Source: Agrostemma githago
Taxonomy: Eukaryota; Streptophyta; Magnoliopsida; Caryophyllales; Caryophyllaceae
Reading direction: 5' to 3'
Assembly (NCBI GenBank): GCA_958450325.1
Contig: OY288243.1
Coordinates: forward strand, 39,406,878 to 39,470,877
Length of the DNA: 64,000 bases
This document shows, one piece after another, positions 32,192 through 43,335 of this stretch. Position numbers and translations under genes: made by a program. Positions within the stretch are counted from its first letter, which is position 1. The number at the start of each line of letters is the position of its first letter. The notes beneath the pieces were generated by a model, which was given only the letters and a program-made list of their open reading frames with translations, was not told the origin of the DNA and made no database searches.

Positions 32192-35100
32192 ATGGCAGGA
32201 GTTGTGAGCTTTGAAGACTCAAGCATCATTAGTCCTTCTAAGTCCAATGGTGCGCCTGGTCCTGAAGTCTACTTGGGAGAAAGAGAAGAAGAAGGAAAGA
32301 ACTATGAGCGCCCAACGTTTGGTAATGTCTTAGTATTACGTACACTTCATGCTAATCCTATCCCACAAAACACCGAACAAAGAGACCAACTCTTTCACAC
32401 AAAATGTTTAGTTAATACCAAGTGGTGTAGTTTGATTATTGATGGGGGTAGTTGTACGAATGTTGCCTCTACTGAAATGGTAGCTAAGTTAGGTCTCACC
32501 ACCACTAATCACCCTAAACCGTATGCATTACATTGGTTGGATAATGAAAACAAAATAAGAGTCACTAAACAAGTAAGGGTGGGTTTAACCATGGGTTCCT
32601 ACATTGATGAGGTTCTATGTGATGTTATACCTATGGATGCCTGTCACATACTTTTAGGCCGTCCTTGGCAGTTTGATAGGGACGTAGTTCACCATGGTAG
32701 AAAGAATGAATACGAATTGAGGGATAAGGGAAAGAAAATCATTCTAAAACCTATGACTCCCCAAGCTGTTAGGGCTATGACCTCCAGCAAGAACAAGAGA
32801 CCTAACCTCACCATCTTTGCGAGTGAAAATGAAGTAGAGCAAGCTATACAAAGGGGGGAACGTGTCTTTGTCATGGTGGCTAAAGAGAAACCCGTAGAAG
32901 TTGAGAATGGACTTGGAGGAAAACCATTTGAGGAGTTGTTACATGAATTTAAGGATGTCTTCCCTGAAGAATTACCCATTGGTTTACCACCTATTAGAGG
33001 TATAGAACACCAAATCGACCTCATTCCAGGATCAACCTTACCAAATAAGGCTGCATATAAGTGTAACCCTGAGGAGACTAAGGAATTACAAAGACAAATA
33101 GATGAGTTAATGAGTCGAGGGTATGTACGGGAGAGCCTTAGTCCTTGTGCTGTTCCAGTCCTTCTAGTACCTAAGAAAGATGGAACATGGAGAATGTGTG
33201 TAGATAGTAGGGCCGTTAACAACATCACCATTAAGTATAGGTTTCCTATTCCAAGGTTGGATGATATGTTAGATGAGCTTCATGGGGCAGTGGTCTTCTC
33301 CAAGATTGATCTAAGGAGTGGTTACCATCAAATCAGAATGAGGGAAGGGGATGAATGGAAGACCGCTTTCAAAACCAAACATGGGCTCTATGAGTGGACG
33401 GTCATGCCATTTGGCCTTACCAACGCTCCAAGCACGTTCATGAGGTTAATGAACGAGGTACTTAAGGCCTACTTAGGTCGCTTTATTGTGGTTTACTTGG
33501 ATGACATCCTTGTGTATAGCAGGTCTTTGGAAGAACATATGGAACACTTGAGACTACTATTCACCACACTCCGCAAGCAACAACTTTTTGGGAAAAAGGA
33601 GAAGTGTGCCTTCTTTGTGGAAAGTGTAGTATTCCTTGGCTACGTAGTGTCCAAAGGAGGGGTGTCAGTTGATCAAACCAAAGTGGAATCCATACGTACT
33701 TGGCCAATTCCTTCCACCATTACAGAAGTGAGGTCTTTTCATGGTTTGGCTTCTTTTTACAGGAGATTCATCAAGGATTTCAGCACTATCACAAGCCCCA
33801 TCACCGAGTGCTTGAAGAAAGGTGCATTTGTTTGGACCAAGGCTGCCCAAGAAGCCTTTGAAGCCATTAAAGAGAAGCTATGCTCCGCTCCTATCTTAGC
33901 CCTTCCTGATTTCTCTCAACCATTTGAGGTGGAATGTGACGCTAGTGGAGTCGGAATTGGTGCTGTTCTTGTGCAAAATAAGCGCCCCATTGCCTATTTC
34001 TCAGAGAAACTCAATGGAGCAAGGCTGAACTATTGCACCTACGACAAAGAATTCTATGCCATAGTAAGAGCTCTTGATCATTGGAGTCATTACCTTCGTA
34101 CTAACCATTTTATTCTTCATTCAGATCATGAGTCCTTAAAATACATCAATGGTCAACAAAAGTTAAGTCCAAGGCATACCAAGTGGGTAGAATTCTTGCA
34201 ATCCTTTCATTTCTCTTCAAAGTACAAAGATGGGAAGAGTAACGTAGTAGCTGATGCACTATCCCGCCGTTACACTCTCCTCTCCACTTTGGACGTGAGG
34301 TTGCTCGGATTTGAAACTCTAAAGGACTACTACAACAATGATGCTGACTTTGGTGAAACCTTCACCAAATGTAAGGAGGGAGCCTTTGATGAGTTTGTTT
34401 TGCAGGAAGGATTTCTTTTCAAGGGAAACCGCCTGTGTGTGCCCAAGCATCCCATTAGAGAGCTACTGGTTAGAGAAGCTCATGGAGGAGGATTAGCGGG
34501 TCATTTTGGCATTACAAGAACTTTGGAGGTCTTAAAGGAACACTTCTTTTGGCCAAAGATGCAAGGGAGTGTCCAGCATGTAGTGAGCAAGTGTGTGACT
34601 TGCCAATTTGCCAAAAGTTCTTTCAAACCCGGAGTTTACACGCCCCTGCCAACTCCTAATAGACCATGGGAAGATGTATCCATGGATTTCATTGTAGCCT
34701 TACCAAGAACCGCTAGAGGAAAAGATGCTATCATGGTGGTGGTAGATCGATTTTCAAAGATGGCTCACTTCATTGCTTGCCACAAGACAGATGATGCTAG
34801 CAATGTGGCTGACTTATACTTCAAAGAGGTGGTACGTCTCCATGGAATACCCAAGTCCATTGTTTCTGATCGTGATTCAAAGTTCCTTAGTTACTTTTGG
34901 AACACATTATGGAGGAAGGTTGGAACCAAGCTCTTATTTAGCACTTCTCATCATCCACAAACAGATGGACAAACCGAGGTTACCAATCGCACCTTGGGGA
35001 CGTTATTAAGAGGCCTTGTGAGTAAGACTCAAAAGGATTGGGATATCAAACTTGCCCATGCTGAATTTGCCTACAATCGCTCCCCTACTTATGCTACATC

Positions 35101-35677
35101 TCATTCCCCTTTTGAGGCTGTATATGGGATCAATCCTTACATGCCTTTGGACCTGATTCCTCTACCAAAAGATGAGTTAGTTCACAAGGATGCGGAGTCC
35201 AAACTAAAGGCTATGATCAAACTCCACGAGCAAATCCAGGAAAGAATCAAGGAGGTTAATGAAGCATACAAAAGGAAGTCCAACAAGAACAGGAAGCCAA
35301 GACTTTTTCAAGAGGGTGACTTAGTTTGGGTTCACTTGAGAAAGGAAAGGTTTCCAAGCAAAAGAAAGAATAAGTTGATGCCACGAGCTGAAGGACCTTA
35401 TAAGATCATATCAAAGGTAAATGACAATGCTTATAAAGTGGAATTACCGGATGATTATGGAGTCCATGCCACGTTCAATGTAGGGGACCTTTCTCCCTAT
35501 CTTGATGATGATGGCATTTCAGAATTGAGGGCAATTCCTTTTCAAGGGGGAGGAGATGATCCGAATGAAGAGACTAAGGAGTTCAATGAAGTAACACTAG
35601 CTCCTGTTAGCTCGAGTCAAGCCATACTAGCACCTCCTACTAGCCTAGTAGTATGCCTTCTCCAAGTACTAAGTTAG
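32192..35677 (+). CDS. Element D Pol polyprotein (protease-RT-RNase H-integrase), no Gag
   Basis: The frame is open from 32168, but that codon is TTG; the first ATG is at 32192, giving 1161 residues. It opens with about 80 residues before the protease motif LIIDGGSCTNVAS. Then RT with VYLDDILVYS near residue 435, RNase H (VECDASGVGIGAVL), integrase with HHCC (REAHGGGLAGHFG, CVTCQ), a DDE core (SMDFIVALPRTARG, VSDRDSKF, TDGQTEVTNR) and a C-terminal part that runs 121 bp into the 3' LTR. No chromodomain is visible. No lesion was found. Without Gag it would need particle protein from another element. Confidence 0.92.
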   Translation: MAGVVSFEDSSIISPSKSNGAPGPEVYLGEREEEGKNYERPTFGNVLVLRTLHANPIPQNTEQRDQLFHTKCLVNTKWCSLIIDGGSCTNVASTEMVAKLGLTTTNHPKPYALHWLDNENKIRVTKQVRVGLTMGSYIDEVLCDVIPMDACHILLGRPWQFDRDVVHHGRKNEYELRDKGKKIILKPMTPQAVRAMTSSKNKRPNLTIFASENEVEQAIQRGERVFVMVAKEKPVEVENGLGGKPFEELLHEFKDVFPEELPIGLPPIRGIEHQIDLIPGSTLPNKAAYKCNPEETKELQRQIDELMSRGYVRESLSPCAVPVLLVPKKDGTWRMCVDSRAVNNITIKYRFPIPRLDDMLDELHGAVVFSKIDLRSGYHQIRMREGDEWKTAFKTKHGLYEWTVMPFGLTNAPSTFMRLMNEVLKAYLGRFIVVYLDDILVYSRSLEEHMEHLRLLFTTLRKQQLFGKKEKCAFFVESVVFLGYVVSKGGVSVDQTKVESIRTWPIPSTITEVRSFHGLASFYRRFIKDFSTITSPITECLKKGAFVWTKAAQEAFEAIKEKLCSAPILALPDFSQPFEVECDASGVGIGAVLVQNKRPIAYFSEKLNGARLNYCTYDKEFYAIVRALDHWSHYLRTNHFILHSDHESLKYINGQQKLSPRHTKWVEFLQSFHFSSKYKDGKSNVVADALSRRYTLLSTLDVRLLGFETLKDYYNNDADFGETFTKCKEGAFDEFVLQEGFLFKGNRLCVPKHPIRELLVREAHGGGLAGHFGITRTLEVLKEHFFWPKMQGSVQHVVSKCVTCQFAKSSFKPGVYTPLPTPNRPWEDVSMDFIVALPRTARGKDAIMVVVDRFSKMAHFIACHKTDDASNVADLYFKEVVRLHGIPKSIVSDRDSKFLSYFWNTLWRKVGTKLLFSTSHHPQTDGQTEVTNRTLGTLLRGLVSKTQKDWDIKLAHAEFAYNRSPTYATSHSPFEAVYGINPYMPLDLIPLPKDELVHKDAESKLKAMIKLHEQIQERIKEVNEAYKRKSNKNRKPRLFQEGDLVWVHLRKERFPSKRKNKLMPRAEGPYKIISKVNDNAYKVELPDDYGVHATFNVGDLSPYLDDDGISELRAIPFQGGGDDPNEETKEFNEVTLAPVSSSQAILAPPTSLVVCLLQVLS
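35543..35556 (+). other. Polypurine tract of element D, inside the pol frame
   Basis: CAAGGGGGAGGAGA immediately before the 3' LTR. It is also coding sequence, because the pol frame continues through it into the LTR. Confidence 0.85.
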
Positions 35678-36326
35678 CTCGCAAGGGAGCTGAATAAAGG
35701 AGTAAAAAGTCAAGGTTGATTAGGGGCTGATTGATAACTTCGTAGTTAGCTCCATGTTCACATGGTGTGTACACTCAAGCTTTGTTGTTGGCTCCAAGTT
35801 CACACAAGACTCCACGGCTGGTTACTCTTGGTGAAGCTTTGGTTTTAACTCCCTAGCTTTGGTTTTAACTCCATGTTTACATTAGCTTTGTTATTAGCTC
35901 CCTACTTTGTAATTAGCTCCATGTTCACATAGCTTTAGTCTTTGTTTTTGTCACCCTAAACCAACCGGTTTAAGGGCTCTTGTAGGCTATATATAGCCGG
36001 TCATTTGAAGGAATAAACATCATCCAATTTGCATATTAAAACTTGAGTAAAGCTGAGCTTTCTGTTTCGTCCTTGTAGTTCACAAGACAAAGTCTAGAGT
36101 GAGTCGCGTTACAAGCTCTAAACTCGCTATTTCAATCGAGTGTTTGATCTAGCAAACCGCTTTGTTGAAGTATAGGTCTACTTCACCTAGCATACTATCC
36201 TTGGTTACGGTTTATCCTTCCTTAAAACTATCCTTTCTTTCTGTTTTGGTTACTCATTCACGTTCCATTTCAGAATACTAATACTACTTCATATTCTTGT
36301 TTCAAAGTTCATATCAACTCACATCA
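35557..36326 (+). repeat. 3' LTR of element D
   Basis: 770 bp, same length as the 5' copy. Its first 121 bp encode the end of Pol. Followed by the target duplication ttttc. Confidence 0.93.
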
Positions 36327-36999
36327 TTTTCTGGAAGTTACTCTTGGGGAAGTTGTTCTTCTGGAAGAACGGTTTCTGGATGAAGCTGGATGGGCTGACA
36401 GTAGGGACAAAGGCTTTCTTCTTCTTTTTCTCCCCATTCTGAATGGCAGCATAGATTGCCATTGCCTTCTCATAGGCATCCTGGAAAGTAGGAAAGGTAT
36501 GTCCTACCATGAGTTGGCTGAAGCTTGGCTCCATTTGTCTGACATACTGGCTGATGCGCATTTCTTCCTCCGGTACCAGCCTCTTGGCAAATTTTGACAG
36601 TTCGTCAAACTTGCGGGTGTACTCAGACAAGGATAGGTTCCCAATCTCCAGATTGTTGAATTCCTGTTCTTTCTGATGCTTCAGTGCAGGAGGGTAATAC
36701 TTCTTCTCGATGCTCGTACAAAATTCTGCCCAACCACGACCTGGAGTTGCACGGAAAGAATCTTGGGCAACTGTCCACCAGTCGTTAGCTCCATCTTTGA
36801 GGTAGTATGCAGCTATGTCTACCTTTTCTGCATCTGGAGTGTGGCTCAGTTTCATAAGCTTCTCCATCTCGGTCAACCAATTGGCCAAGTCATTAGGATT
36901 GTCTGACCCATGATAAGTTGATGGTCGATGTTTAGAAAAATTTTTGAATCCAGAGACTCGGTTCTGGTTGTTCTGGTTGATATTGTTATGATTAGCCAT
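36327..36999 (-). pseudogene. Element C Gag, 5' part, interrupted by element D
   Basis: From the ATG at 36999: an Asn-rich start, then a retrotransposon Gag domain (WLTEMEKLMKL, DGANDWWTVAQ, FCTSIEKKYYPP, EYTRKFDELSKFA) and a lysine-rich linker. The frame ends where D was inserted and resumes at 31380. Apart from the insertion it is open. Confidence 0.88.
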
Positions 37000-37384
37000 T
37001 AGCTATGCCATGGCGGCTTGCGACCCTGCGAATTGTGCAACAATCTGGGTCATCCTTTCCTCGAATGCCAATCTCCTAGTTTCTTCGGCATTGTTCACTT
37101 GACCGTTAGTTCTCACCATCTGTAGTCCGAATCAACGTCAACAGGAGGAAAAGAAAGGTGTAAATACACAAAACAGGGTATGAAGGTTAAAATGCACATG
37201 GATAGATCGAAAAAAAATAAAGTTTCATGGATAACCATAAAGTACGGCTAATACATAGTAGACCAGGTATATCATTAGGTTACAATTATAGAAAGAGTCT
37301 AACTCTTCAAAATAGGGAAGTACGCAGACTTCCGTAGTTGGTTACAAGTTGATTACAGTTTTGAAGACGAAGGGTAGAATTTTC

Positions 37385-37924
37385 TTAATAGCATGTCGTG
37401 ACACCACCGATGGTCTCCACTAAGAAAATGTGAGGGCTGAGTTCCAAGGCTCTGCAAAATGCAAACAGTGCCAATCTAAACTCATTCCAGGAGTAATGGT
37501 GGTCTTTGGGGATTCCTAATTTGGTTACATGGCTCCACCATGCCTTAGCTTGATAACGGAGTTGAGCTGCTGCGAATTCCACTTTCCATTCCTCTGGTAT
37601 TTTGTAGAGTTCAAATCGAAACGTACAGGCTCGAAGGAAAATTGCATAGTAATTACGGTTAAAACATAGTAGGGGTCCAATTCCAATGAAGCAATCATAT
37701 AAATGTTTTTTCTTCTTAGCGTCCTCTTTCCATCCTTTACTGTCAGGACAGGGTAGGAACTGAAAATTTCTTGCTTTTCCTTCCCAATTTCTCTTACGGT
37801 CTTGTTCCTCCCAGGCTCTCTTTCTCTCTTGCTCCGCTCGTTTTGTTTTCCAAGCGTTAAACCTCTTAAGGAAAGCGGCTTTGTTGCCTGCCTCCTTCTT
37901 TTCTTGGTTGCTCGACTTCGTCAT
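37385..37924 (-). CDS. Extra gag-like ORF 1 in the leader of element C
   Basis: Starts with an ATG at 37924 and codes for 179 residues. The first half is very basic and coiled-coil-like (AEQERKRAWEEQDRKRNWE). The second half has YKIPEEWKVEFAAAQL, a WW pair (AKAWWSHVTKLG) and YSWNEFRLAL, the pattern of a retrotransposon Gag core. It is closely related to the next ORF upstream (37-39 kb). It ends shortly after the conserved block, so it is either a truncated Gag copy or a short accessory protein. Function unknown. Confidence 0.6.
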   Translation of the reverse strand: MTKSSNQEKKEAGNKAAFLKRFNAWKTKRAEQERKRAWEEQDRKRNWEGKARNFQFLPCPDSKGWKEDAKKKKHLYDCFIGIGPLLCFNRNYYAIFLRACTFRFELYKIPEEWKVEFAAAQLRYQAKAWWSHVTKLGIPKDHHYSWNEFRLALFAFCRALELSPHIFLVETIGGVTTCY

Positions 37925-38163
37925 CTAAAAATAGAGGTTATAGGTAAGGACAAGGAGTTTGTATGAACATGGTTTCACATGAAAATATGATTCATGGATC
38001 TCATTACTCGTACGTGGGCAATGTTATTCTCATTGTCCATCACAAAAGAAATAGGTTTGAAAGGTTCATAAATAAGTTACATTCTTACTAGAATTTAACT
38101 TAAAATTACAATGTTAAGGATAAAAGAGCAAGGTTCTAAGCTGGACTAGGTTACCAGGGTGGT

Positions 38164-38703
38164 TCAAATGCTAAAGTTGGAAGGAAACAAATGCTTCTTC
38201 TTTTGAAAGTCCTTGGTGCAATAGCGGAGTGCTTTCTTGAATTCCTTCCAGGCATAGAAATGGCCATCTGGTGTTGGTCCTATACTGATGTTCTTCCACC
38301 ATAAAGATGCGAGGCCGGATAGGTATGATGAAGCGAACTCAACCTTCCAGTCTTCAGGAATTTTGTATGTGTGATACTTCTCTTTACATTCAAGGATGAA
38401 ATCCTTGTAGCCCCTTGGATCTCCATTGAAGTCCTCTATCTTTGGGTTTTGAAATAACGCTAGGATTTCACTCTTCCTTATAGGATCCTTAAAGAGGTTG
38501 GGGTTCAAGGCTATAGGTTCAAAGTTAAAGCATAGAGCAGCTTCATTCCAATCAGTATAGCGTTCCTCCATGTATATAGCTCTTCTGGCCTTCATCTTCT
38601 TGTGGTTTCCAATAAAAGCTTCGATGTTCTTAAGGCGCTTCGGGCTAACTTGCGTTGCGGCTTGAACAATATCGGGTTGCTTCTCAAGTGATAGAAGCTC
38701 CAT
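38164..38703 (-). CDS. Extra gag-like ORF 2 in the leader of element C
   Basis: The first ATG is at 38703, giving 179 residues. It includes FNGDPRGYKDFILECKEK, YKIPEDWKVEFASSYL, a WW pair (LASLWWKNISIG) and YAWKEFKKAL, matching ORF 1 in the same order, with a different N-terminus. The true Gag of the element is a third, more distant version. Lies about 320 bp from the primer binding site. Confidence 0.6.
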   Translation of the reverse strand: MELLSLEKQPDIVQAATQVSPKRLKNIEAFIGNHKKMKARRAIYMEERYTDWNEAALCFNFEPIALNPNLFKDPIRKSEILALFQNPKIEDFNGDPRGYKDFILECKEKYHTYKIPEDWKVEFASSYLSGLASLWWKNISIGPTPDGHFYAWKEFKKALRYCTKDFQKKKHLFPSNFSI

Positions 38704-39024
38704 TCTAACTAACAATCGTTTTTTTTCTAGGTTAGTTACTATTCTAAGTTATTGTTAACATACACTCTACACATAACTAGTCAGATAGCATACAAAGCAA
38801 GGGTCAAAAACCTAAATCGGACGGTGTAAGAAATTTTGATACTTCTACCCACACTAGATGTTCTACCCCAATTTTTATTTGGTCCTAGGGTTATACTAGT
38901 GAATCTCTCATTTAGTGATCTTAAAGTTCAATATGTTTTAGACACTTGTCATGAGCTCCAGATGCGTTCCCTCGATAGGTGATGTAAATATGCATCACAC
39001 ATAGTTACACACGATCTCAAGGTC

Positions 39025-39036
39025 GCTCTGATACCA
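39025..39036 (-). other. Primer binding site of element C
   Basis: Minus strand TGGTATCAGAGC, two bases after the 5' LTR; initiator tRNA-Met type. Confidence 0.88.
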
Positions 39037-39038
39037 AC

Positions 39039-39855
39039 TGTAACAACCCTGTTCTTCTAATGACATTAATTAACAAGGCGGAAAATAATTAAGTCGTAAA
39101 AAGTAGTAAAAATTAAAACCGTTAACTCCAAGTGAGTCTTTCATTACTACAAGAACCGATCGTCACTTACAATATCATAAAACGAATTACAACTTAAGTA
39201 CGAGCTTTATATTGTTTAGGGTTACATGTGGACAGGTTAACAGAAAACTCAAAATTAAGCAAGACTACTCCTCGCTAGCACATGTTTCCCCTGTAAGCCC
39301 AGTAATTTGACATCCTGCAAAATTTACAAAAATACAAAACTATCCCACTTAGTGGGAGTAACCTAACCGTCCGTCTAACGCGGCCCCGAATAATCAATGT
39401 AGTACAACGTTTAGGTTATCTAATTAACAGATAAGCAGGCATGTCACATTACAAATCAACATGTATACAATGTGAGGTACACATGAAGTGATTTTAGTTA
39501 ACATGCGAATCAATTTAAATATATAAGGCATGTAGGTTATATAGAATAAAGTAATACGTACATCATATGAGTATCATGTGAATAATACAGTAAAGCATAG
39601 ATCATAGTTCATAGAAGTGTCATGTGAAAATAGAGTAAGACATACATAATACAAATCATATGAAACATAATATCAATAATAATCAATATTCAAGCAAGAC
39701 ATATAGCAAAACATCACTTCCCATTATCAAGCATTTCAATCACATCATTAGTCATAAGAGTACAGAACAGTAACAAGCATACTAGCACATGTGATTTAGA
39801 AAACTGTAGTCATTTACATTTAAAAACAATGGTTTCCTTTCACATAATGCACGGG
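39039..39855 (-). repeat. 5' LTR of element C, partial, interrupted by element E
   Basis: Matches 23569-24384. The match stops at ...GCACGGG, where Retand-like LTR sequence begins. The expected continuation (as at 24385 onwards) is not found elsewhere in the window. Confidence 0.88.
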
Positions 39856-40243
39856 TATAGACACCCGCATTTTGCCTGCTAGTGTCTATAGCAGTTCCCG
39901 ACAAAACAGCCGATGATGATCGGACGCAAACGTGACTTAGTATACTCGAATATGGGCTCGGAATCAATAATATCCGACGTGGACATTTAGTGGAGTACAA
40001 ATCTCTCAAAACCAACCTCAAATTCAGGCCCAGTGGGTCGTTCCGAGTAAAATAAGACTAATTTGGGCCAAAACCGACACCGAAAATAAAAACTGTCTTT
40101 TGGCGACCGAGTCAAAACCCGGTCAAAGACGAATCCGTCCTCAAAACCAGCCTACAGAGCTTCTAGAAGCTGGCGCCCAAGCTCAAAATTCAAAAAATCA
40201 AAAGAGTCAACCCTTTCCTAAATTGACTAGATTCTCTTGATCC

Positions 40244-40350
40244 ACTCGATCGAGTGGATTAACCCACTCGGTCGAGTGGAGCCTCATAAACCGGAACAGA
40301 CCCCTTTTCAAGGGCACTCGATCGAGTGCACTAGGGCCACTCGATCGAGT
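40244..40350. repeat. Two palindrome pairs upstream of the TATA box in LTR E
   Basis: Starts at 40244, 40266, 40316 and 40339 (steps 22, 50, 23). The last unit ends about 22 bp before the TATA box at 40373. Confidence 0.9.
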
Positions 40351-40372
40351 GACCCTAGTTCGTGGGGTAAAC

Positions 40373-40382
40373 TCTATAAATA
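40373..40382 (+). promoter_or_regulatory. TATA box of element E
   Basis: CTATAAATAC on the plus strand, followed by CCCTCCAACCCTTCTC, a pyrimidine-rich likely start region. Confidence 0.6.
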
Positions 40383-41259
40383 CCCCTCCAACCCTTCTCA
40401 TTTTTTGAGCTTTGTCTAATGCCATTCTACCTTACATTTCTACCCTAATTCACCTAAACTCTCTACACTACAATCCTAAGCTAAACTACACAAAAACCGA
40501 GCCAATTGCTCTTCAAAAAACCGACAAACACACACACCATAACTTGCATACATCCTCGATACTCCCGCGTTCACGCCGCTGTTACGAGTCCATTTCCGAG
40601 GCCTTTACTAAGCATGTATGTTGAGGGTGTCCTAAACCCCATCTCGATCCTTACTATTTCGTTTTTTATTTACATTTTCGCATTGTCTATATTATAACTA
40701 TACTAGCGTACTAACATTAACACTAACATTTTATTTCTTGTATACTAACTTTTATCTTTTCGTTACTAACACATCATATACCACGTATATTTATAATAGT
40801 ATTAAAATTCGGATCTAAATGCGTTTGACTATGACGATCGCCTAAAGTCCGTCTAATCCATTTACGAGTAATGACGGAGGTGACACCCTTTCGAGGAGCG
40901 GCGCCCCAATGTGCTCAAGGGTATGACGTGATCGTGGTCGATCATAGTTGAACGTATTTGACTCCATTTCTAGGATTAGTGCGAGATCCGTTGAGGCGAA
41001 AACCGACATCACATAATCCCTTAGGATTAGTATCGATGTCGTGACGCGGAGGACTACAATCTTGTCACTAGCCAAACTTTTCACTAAACAATAACATTTT
41101 ACATAAAATTCCGATAACGGTATTATAATCGTATAAGTACACAATTATAATACCGGAAGCCGTGTTGAATTTAAATCCTACGATATTTTTATTTAACTCG
41201 GCCAACTATCGATTTAAACAAATAAAAAAACGAAATGAGTTATACCTCGTACAGGTGCC

Positions 41260-41366
41260 ACTCGACCGAGTGCCATAGGCCACTCGATCGAGTAGCACCC
41301 CAAAAACTGGGCAGTAGCTACTTCGAGGACGCACTCGACCGAGTCCTTGCCCTGACTCGATCGAGT
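41260..41366. repeat. Two palindrome pairs on the U5 side of LTR E
   Basis: Starts at 41260, 41282, 41333 and 41355 (steps 22, 51, 22). These correspond to the cluster at 1126-1344 in element A but there are four units instead of eight. Confidence 0.9.
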
Positions 41367-41614
41367 GGGTCCTATAGGCCAGAAATCCGATAGCTTAAAT
41401 GCAACATTTGAGCCTCGTCTTTTTTTTTACGACTTTTAGTCGACACGTTTAAAGTCAATCACGTGATTACATTTTTCAAAACCCATGCACCTCACGACAC
41501 TTTAACGACTTTGATCGTAGTCTTCCATGACTAGCCTTATATTGCCGACCCTTTAGTCGTGTCTAATATATGGCTAACCAAGACGCCATTTTGCGATGTG
41601 ATAAGTCGGGACAA

Positions 41615-43335
41615 TCAGGGAATCAAGGAGCTTTTATTAAGAATCGATCGATTGTTGAAAACGTACTTATCTGCAAGGATCTTGTTAGAATGTACTCTAG
41701 GAAAAATGCCTCTCCTAGATGTATGTTTAAGCTAGACCTGCAAAAAGCCTATGATACGATCGAATGGGACTTTGTGGTGGATCTTCTGAATAAACTGAAT
41801 TTTCCACCCAGGTTTATAGGCTGGATTGTGCAATGCATGACCACTACTACATACTCTATTGTGCTAAATGGAAGCTCGTTTGGATTCTTTAAGGGCAAGA
41901 GAGGACTTCGACAGGGAGACCCCATATCACCCCTTCTCTTCACTTTATGCATGGAGTATCTTACTCGAACAATTGATTATGCTACAAACAAATGGTCGTT
42001 CAGATACCACCCTCAATGTAAGCCGCTTCGCCTCACTCATCCTATTTTTGCGGATGACCTCCTTATGTTCTGTAAGGGAGATGTCCCTTCTATTATCCTA
42101 CTTTTGCGGGCAATCTCGACCTTTTCTGATACCTCTGGACTTAGTATTAACAAAGACAAATCGGAGGTGTTCTATTGTGGTATGAAGGAGAATGATAAGG
42201 AGGACATCTTCATGGTTAGTCGAATAAAAGAAGGAACTCTCCCTTTTCGATACCTGGGTGTCCCGGTTCAACCTGGAAAACTAAATCGACAGGAATGCAA
42301 TAAGCTTGCTGAAAGAATAGTTGCTCGAATCAAAAGTACAGGAGCCCGGAAACTATCCTATGCAGGACGGGTTACTTTGATAAACTCGGTTCTTAACACT
42401 CTTCACTGTTATTCGGCTAGTATATTCCTCTTACCTAAGAATATTATCAAGAGAATTGAAGCGATTTGTCGGATTATCTATGGGACGAAAGTGCGGAATA
42501 TAGAAGAGTCCCACTAGTGGCGTAGGATACTGTTACCCGGCCAAAGCAAGAAGGAGGACTTGGCATCAAAAAACCGGGTGAGAGCAATATTGCGACTATT
42601 GGAAAGCTTGTCAATTGGATATATGAAAAGAGAGACAGCCTATGGATCAAATGGGTCTCTACCCTTTACCTGAAAGATACCGATGATTACTATCCACCTA
42701 AGGATGTCCCCTGGACATGGAAAGCGATTTGCAAGGTAAAGGAAAAATTACGAAGCGGTTTCATCAATGGTAAATGGAGTCCAGACATCAAGGGATATTC
42801 AGTCCGAAACGCCTATAGATGGCTAATCCCTCCGAATGCTATTCCTCATTGGATTAAGTTTGTGTGGAACCCTTGGAATGTGCCTAAACATGGACTAATC
42901 ACTTGGCTTATTATGCATAACGGGATTAATACCAAAGACAAACTGCTGAAATTTGGCTGCAGCAACGACGAACACTGCTACCTCTGCAATGCTGAATGCG
43001 AATCTATTTCGCATTTATTTTTTAACTGTGTTTATAGCTCCAAACTGCTGTTATAACTTGAGCATGACACTGGTTTGAAGCTGTGCACGAACCAGACTGT
43101 TTGCAATGGAGATGGGACTGTCAAATGGAGGATTTCGGCTTGCATTCTAGCTGCTACTTTCTATAGCATCTGGATGCAGCGCAACAGAGCAAGAATGGAG
43201 GGGATGATATTAAGACCAGAAATCGTGGCGAAGCAAATCATATCAGAAATTAAGAGCCATATAAAGATAAATGAAGATGATGAAATCTCTGCTGAGGAGT
43301 ACAATTATCTTCATAAAATTAGATATGCGAACTGA
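41615..43335 (+). pseudogene. LINE 1 reverse transcriptase, zf-RVT and C-terminal part
   Basis: RT motifs FKLDLQKAYDTIEWDF, GLRQGDPISPLLF and FADDLLMF, then FRYLGVPV, a zf-RVT region (WNPWNVPKHGLITWL, CYLCNAECESISHLFF) and an end part (YSIWMQRNRARMEG). The first 14 codons of the open frame that includes it (from 41570) are LTR sequence, not LINE. Lesions: frameshift near 42478, a TAG shortly after, and a TAA near 43054. Confidence 0.88.

Larger units (their letters stand above)
31381..36326 (+). mobile_element. Element D: young, gag-less Ty3/gypsy retrotransposon
   Basis: Complete structure: 770 bp LTRs at both ends (three differences seen by eye), 5 bp target duplication ttttc, primer binding site, one pol frame and a polypurine tract. 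The space between the 5' LTR and protease is under 300 bp, so Gag is missing. Type: chromovirus clade, CRM/Reina-like, judged from the DGGS protease and from pol running into the 3' LTR. It splits the gag of element C. Confidence 0.93.
23569..39855 (-). mobile_element. Element C: decayed chromovirus-type Ty3/gypsy with nested element D
   Basis: The 3' LTR is 23569-27637 and the 5' LTR is 39039-39855, the latter broken by element E. The interior holds, in minus-strand order, primer binding site, two extra gag-like ORFs, gag (split by element D), protease, RT, RNase H, integrase with a chromodomain-like end, and polypurine tract. The shared 816 bp of the two LTRs show about 15 differences by eye, near 2 percent. 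Flank at the left end: acggc. Confidence 0.88.

Noticed and set aside
32689..33231. Minus-strand 180-codon frame inside D pol
   Set aside because: It is a shadow of the well-supported plus-strand polyprotein, which carries the conserved motifs.
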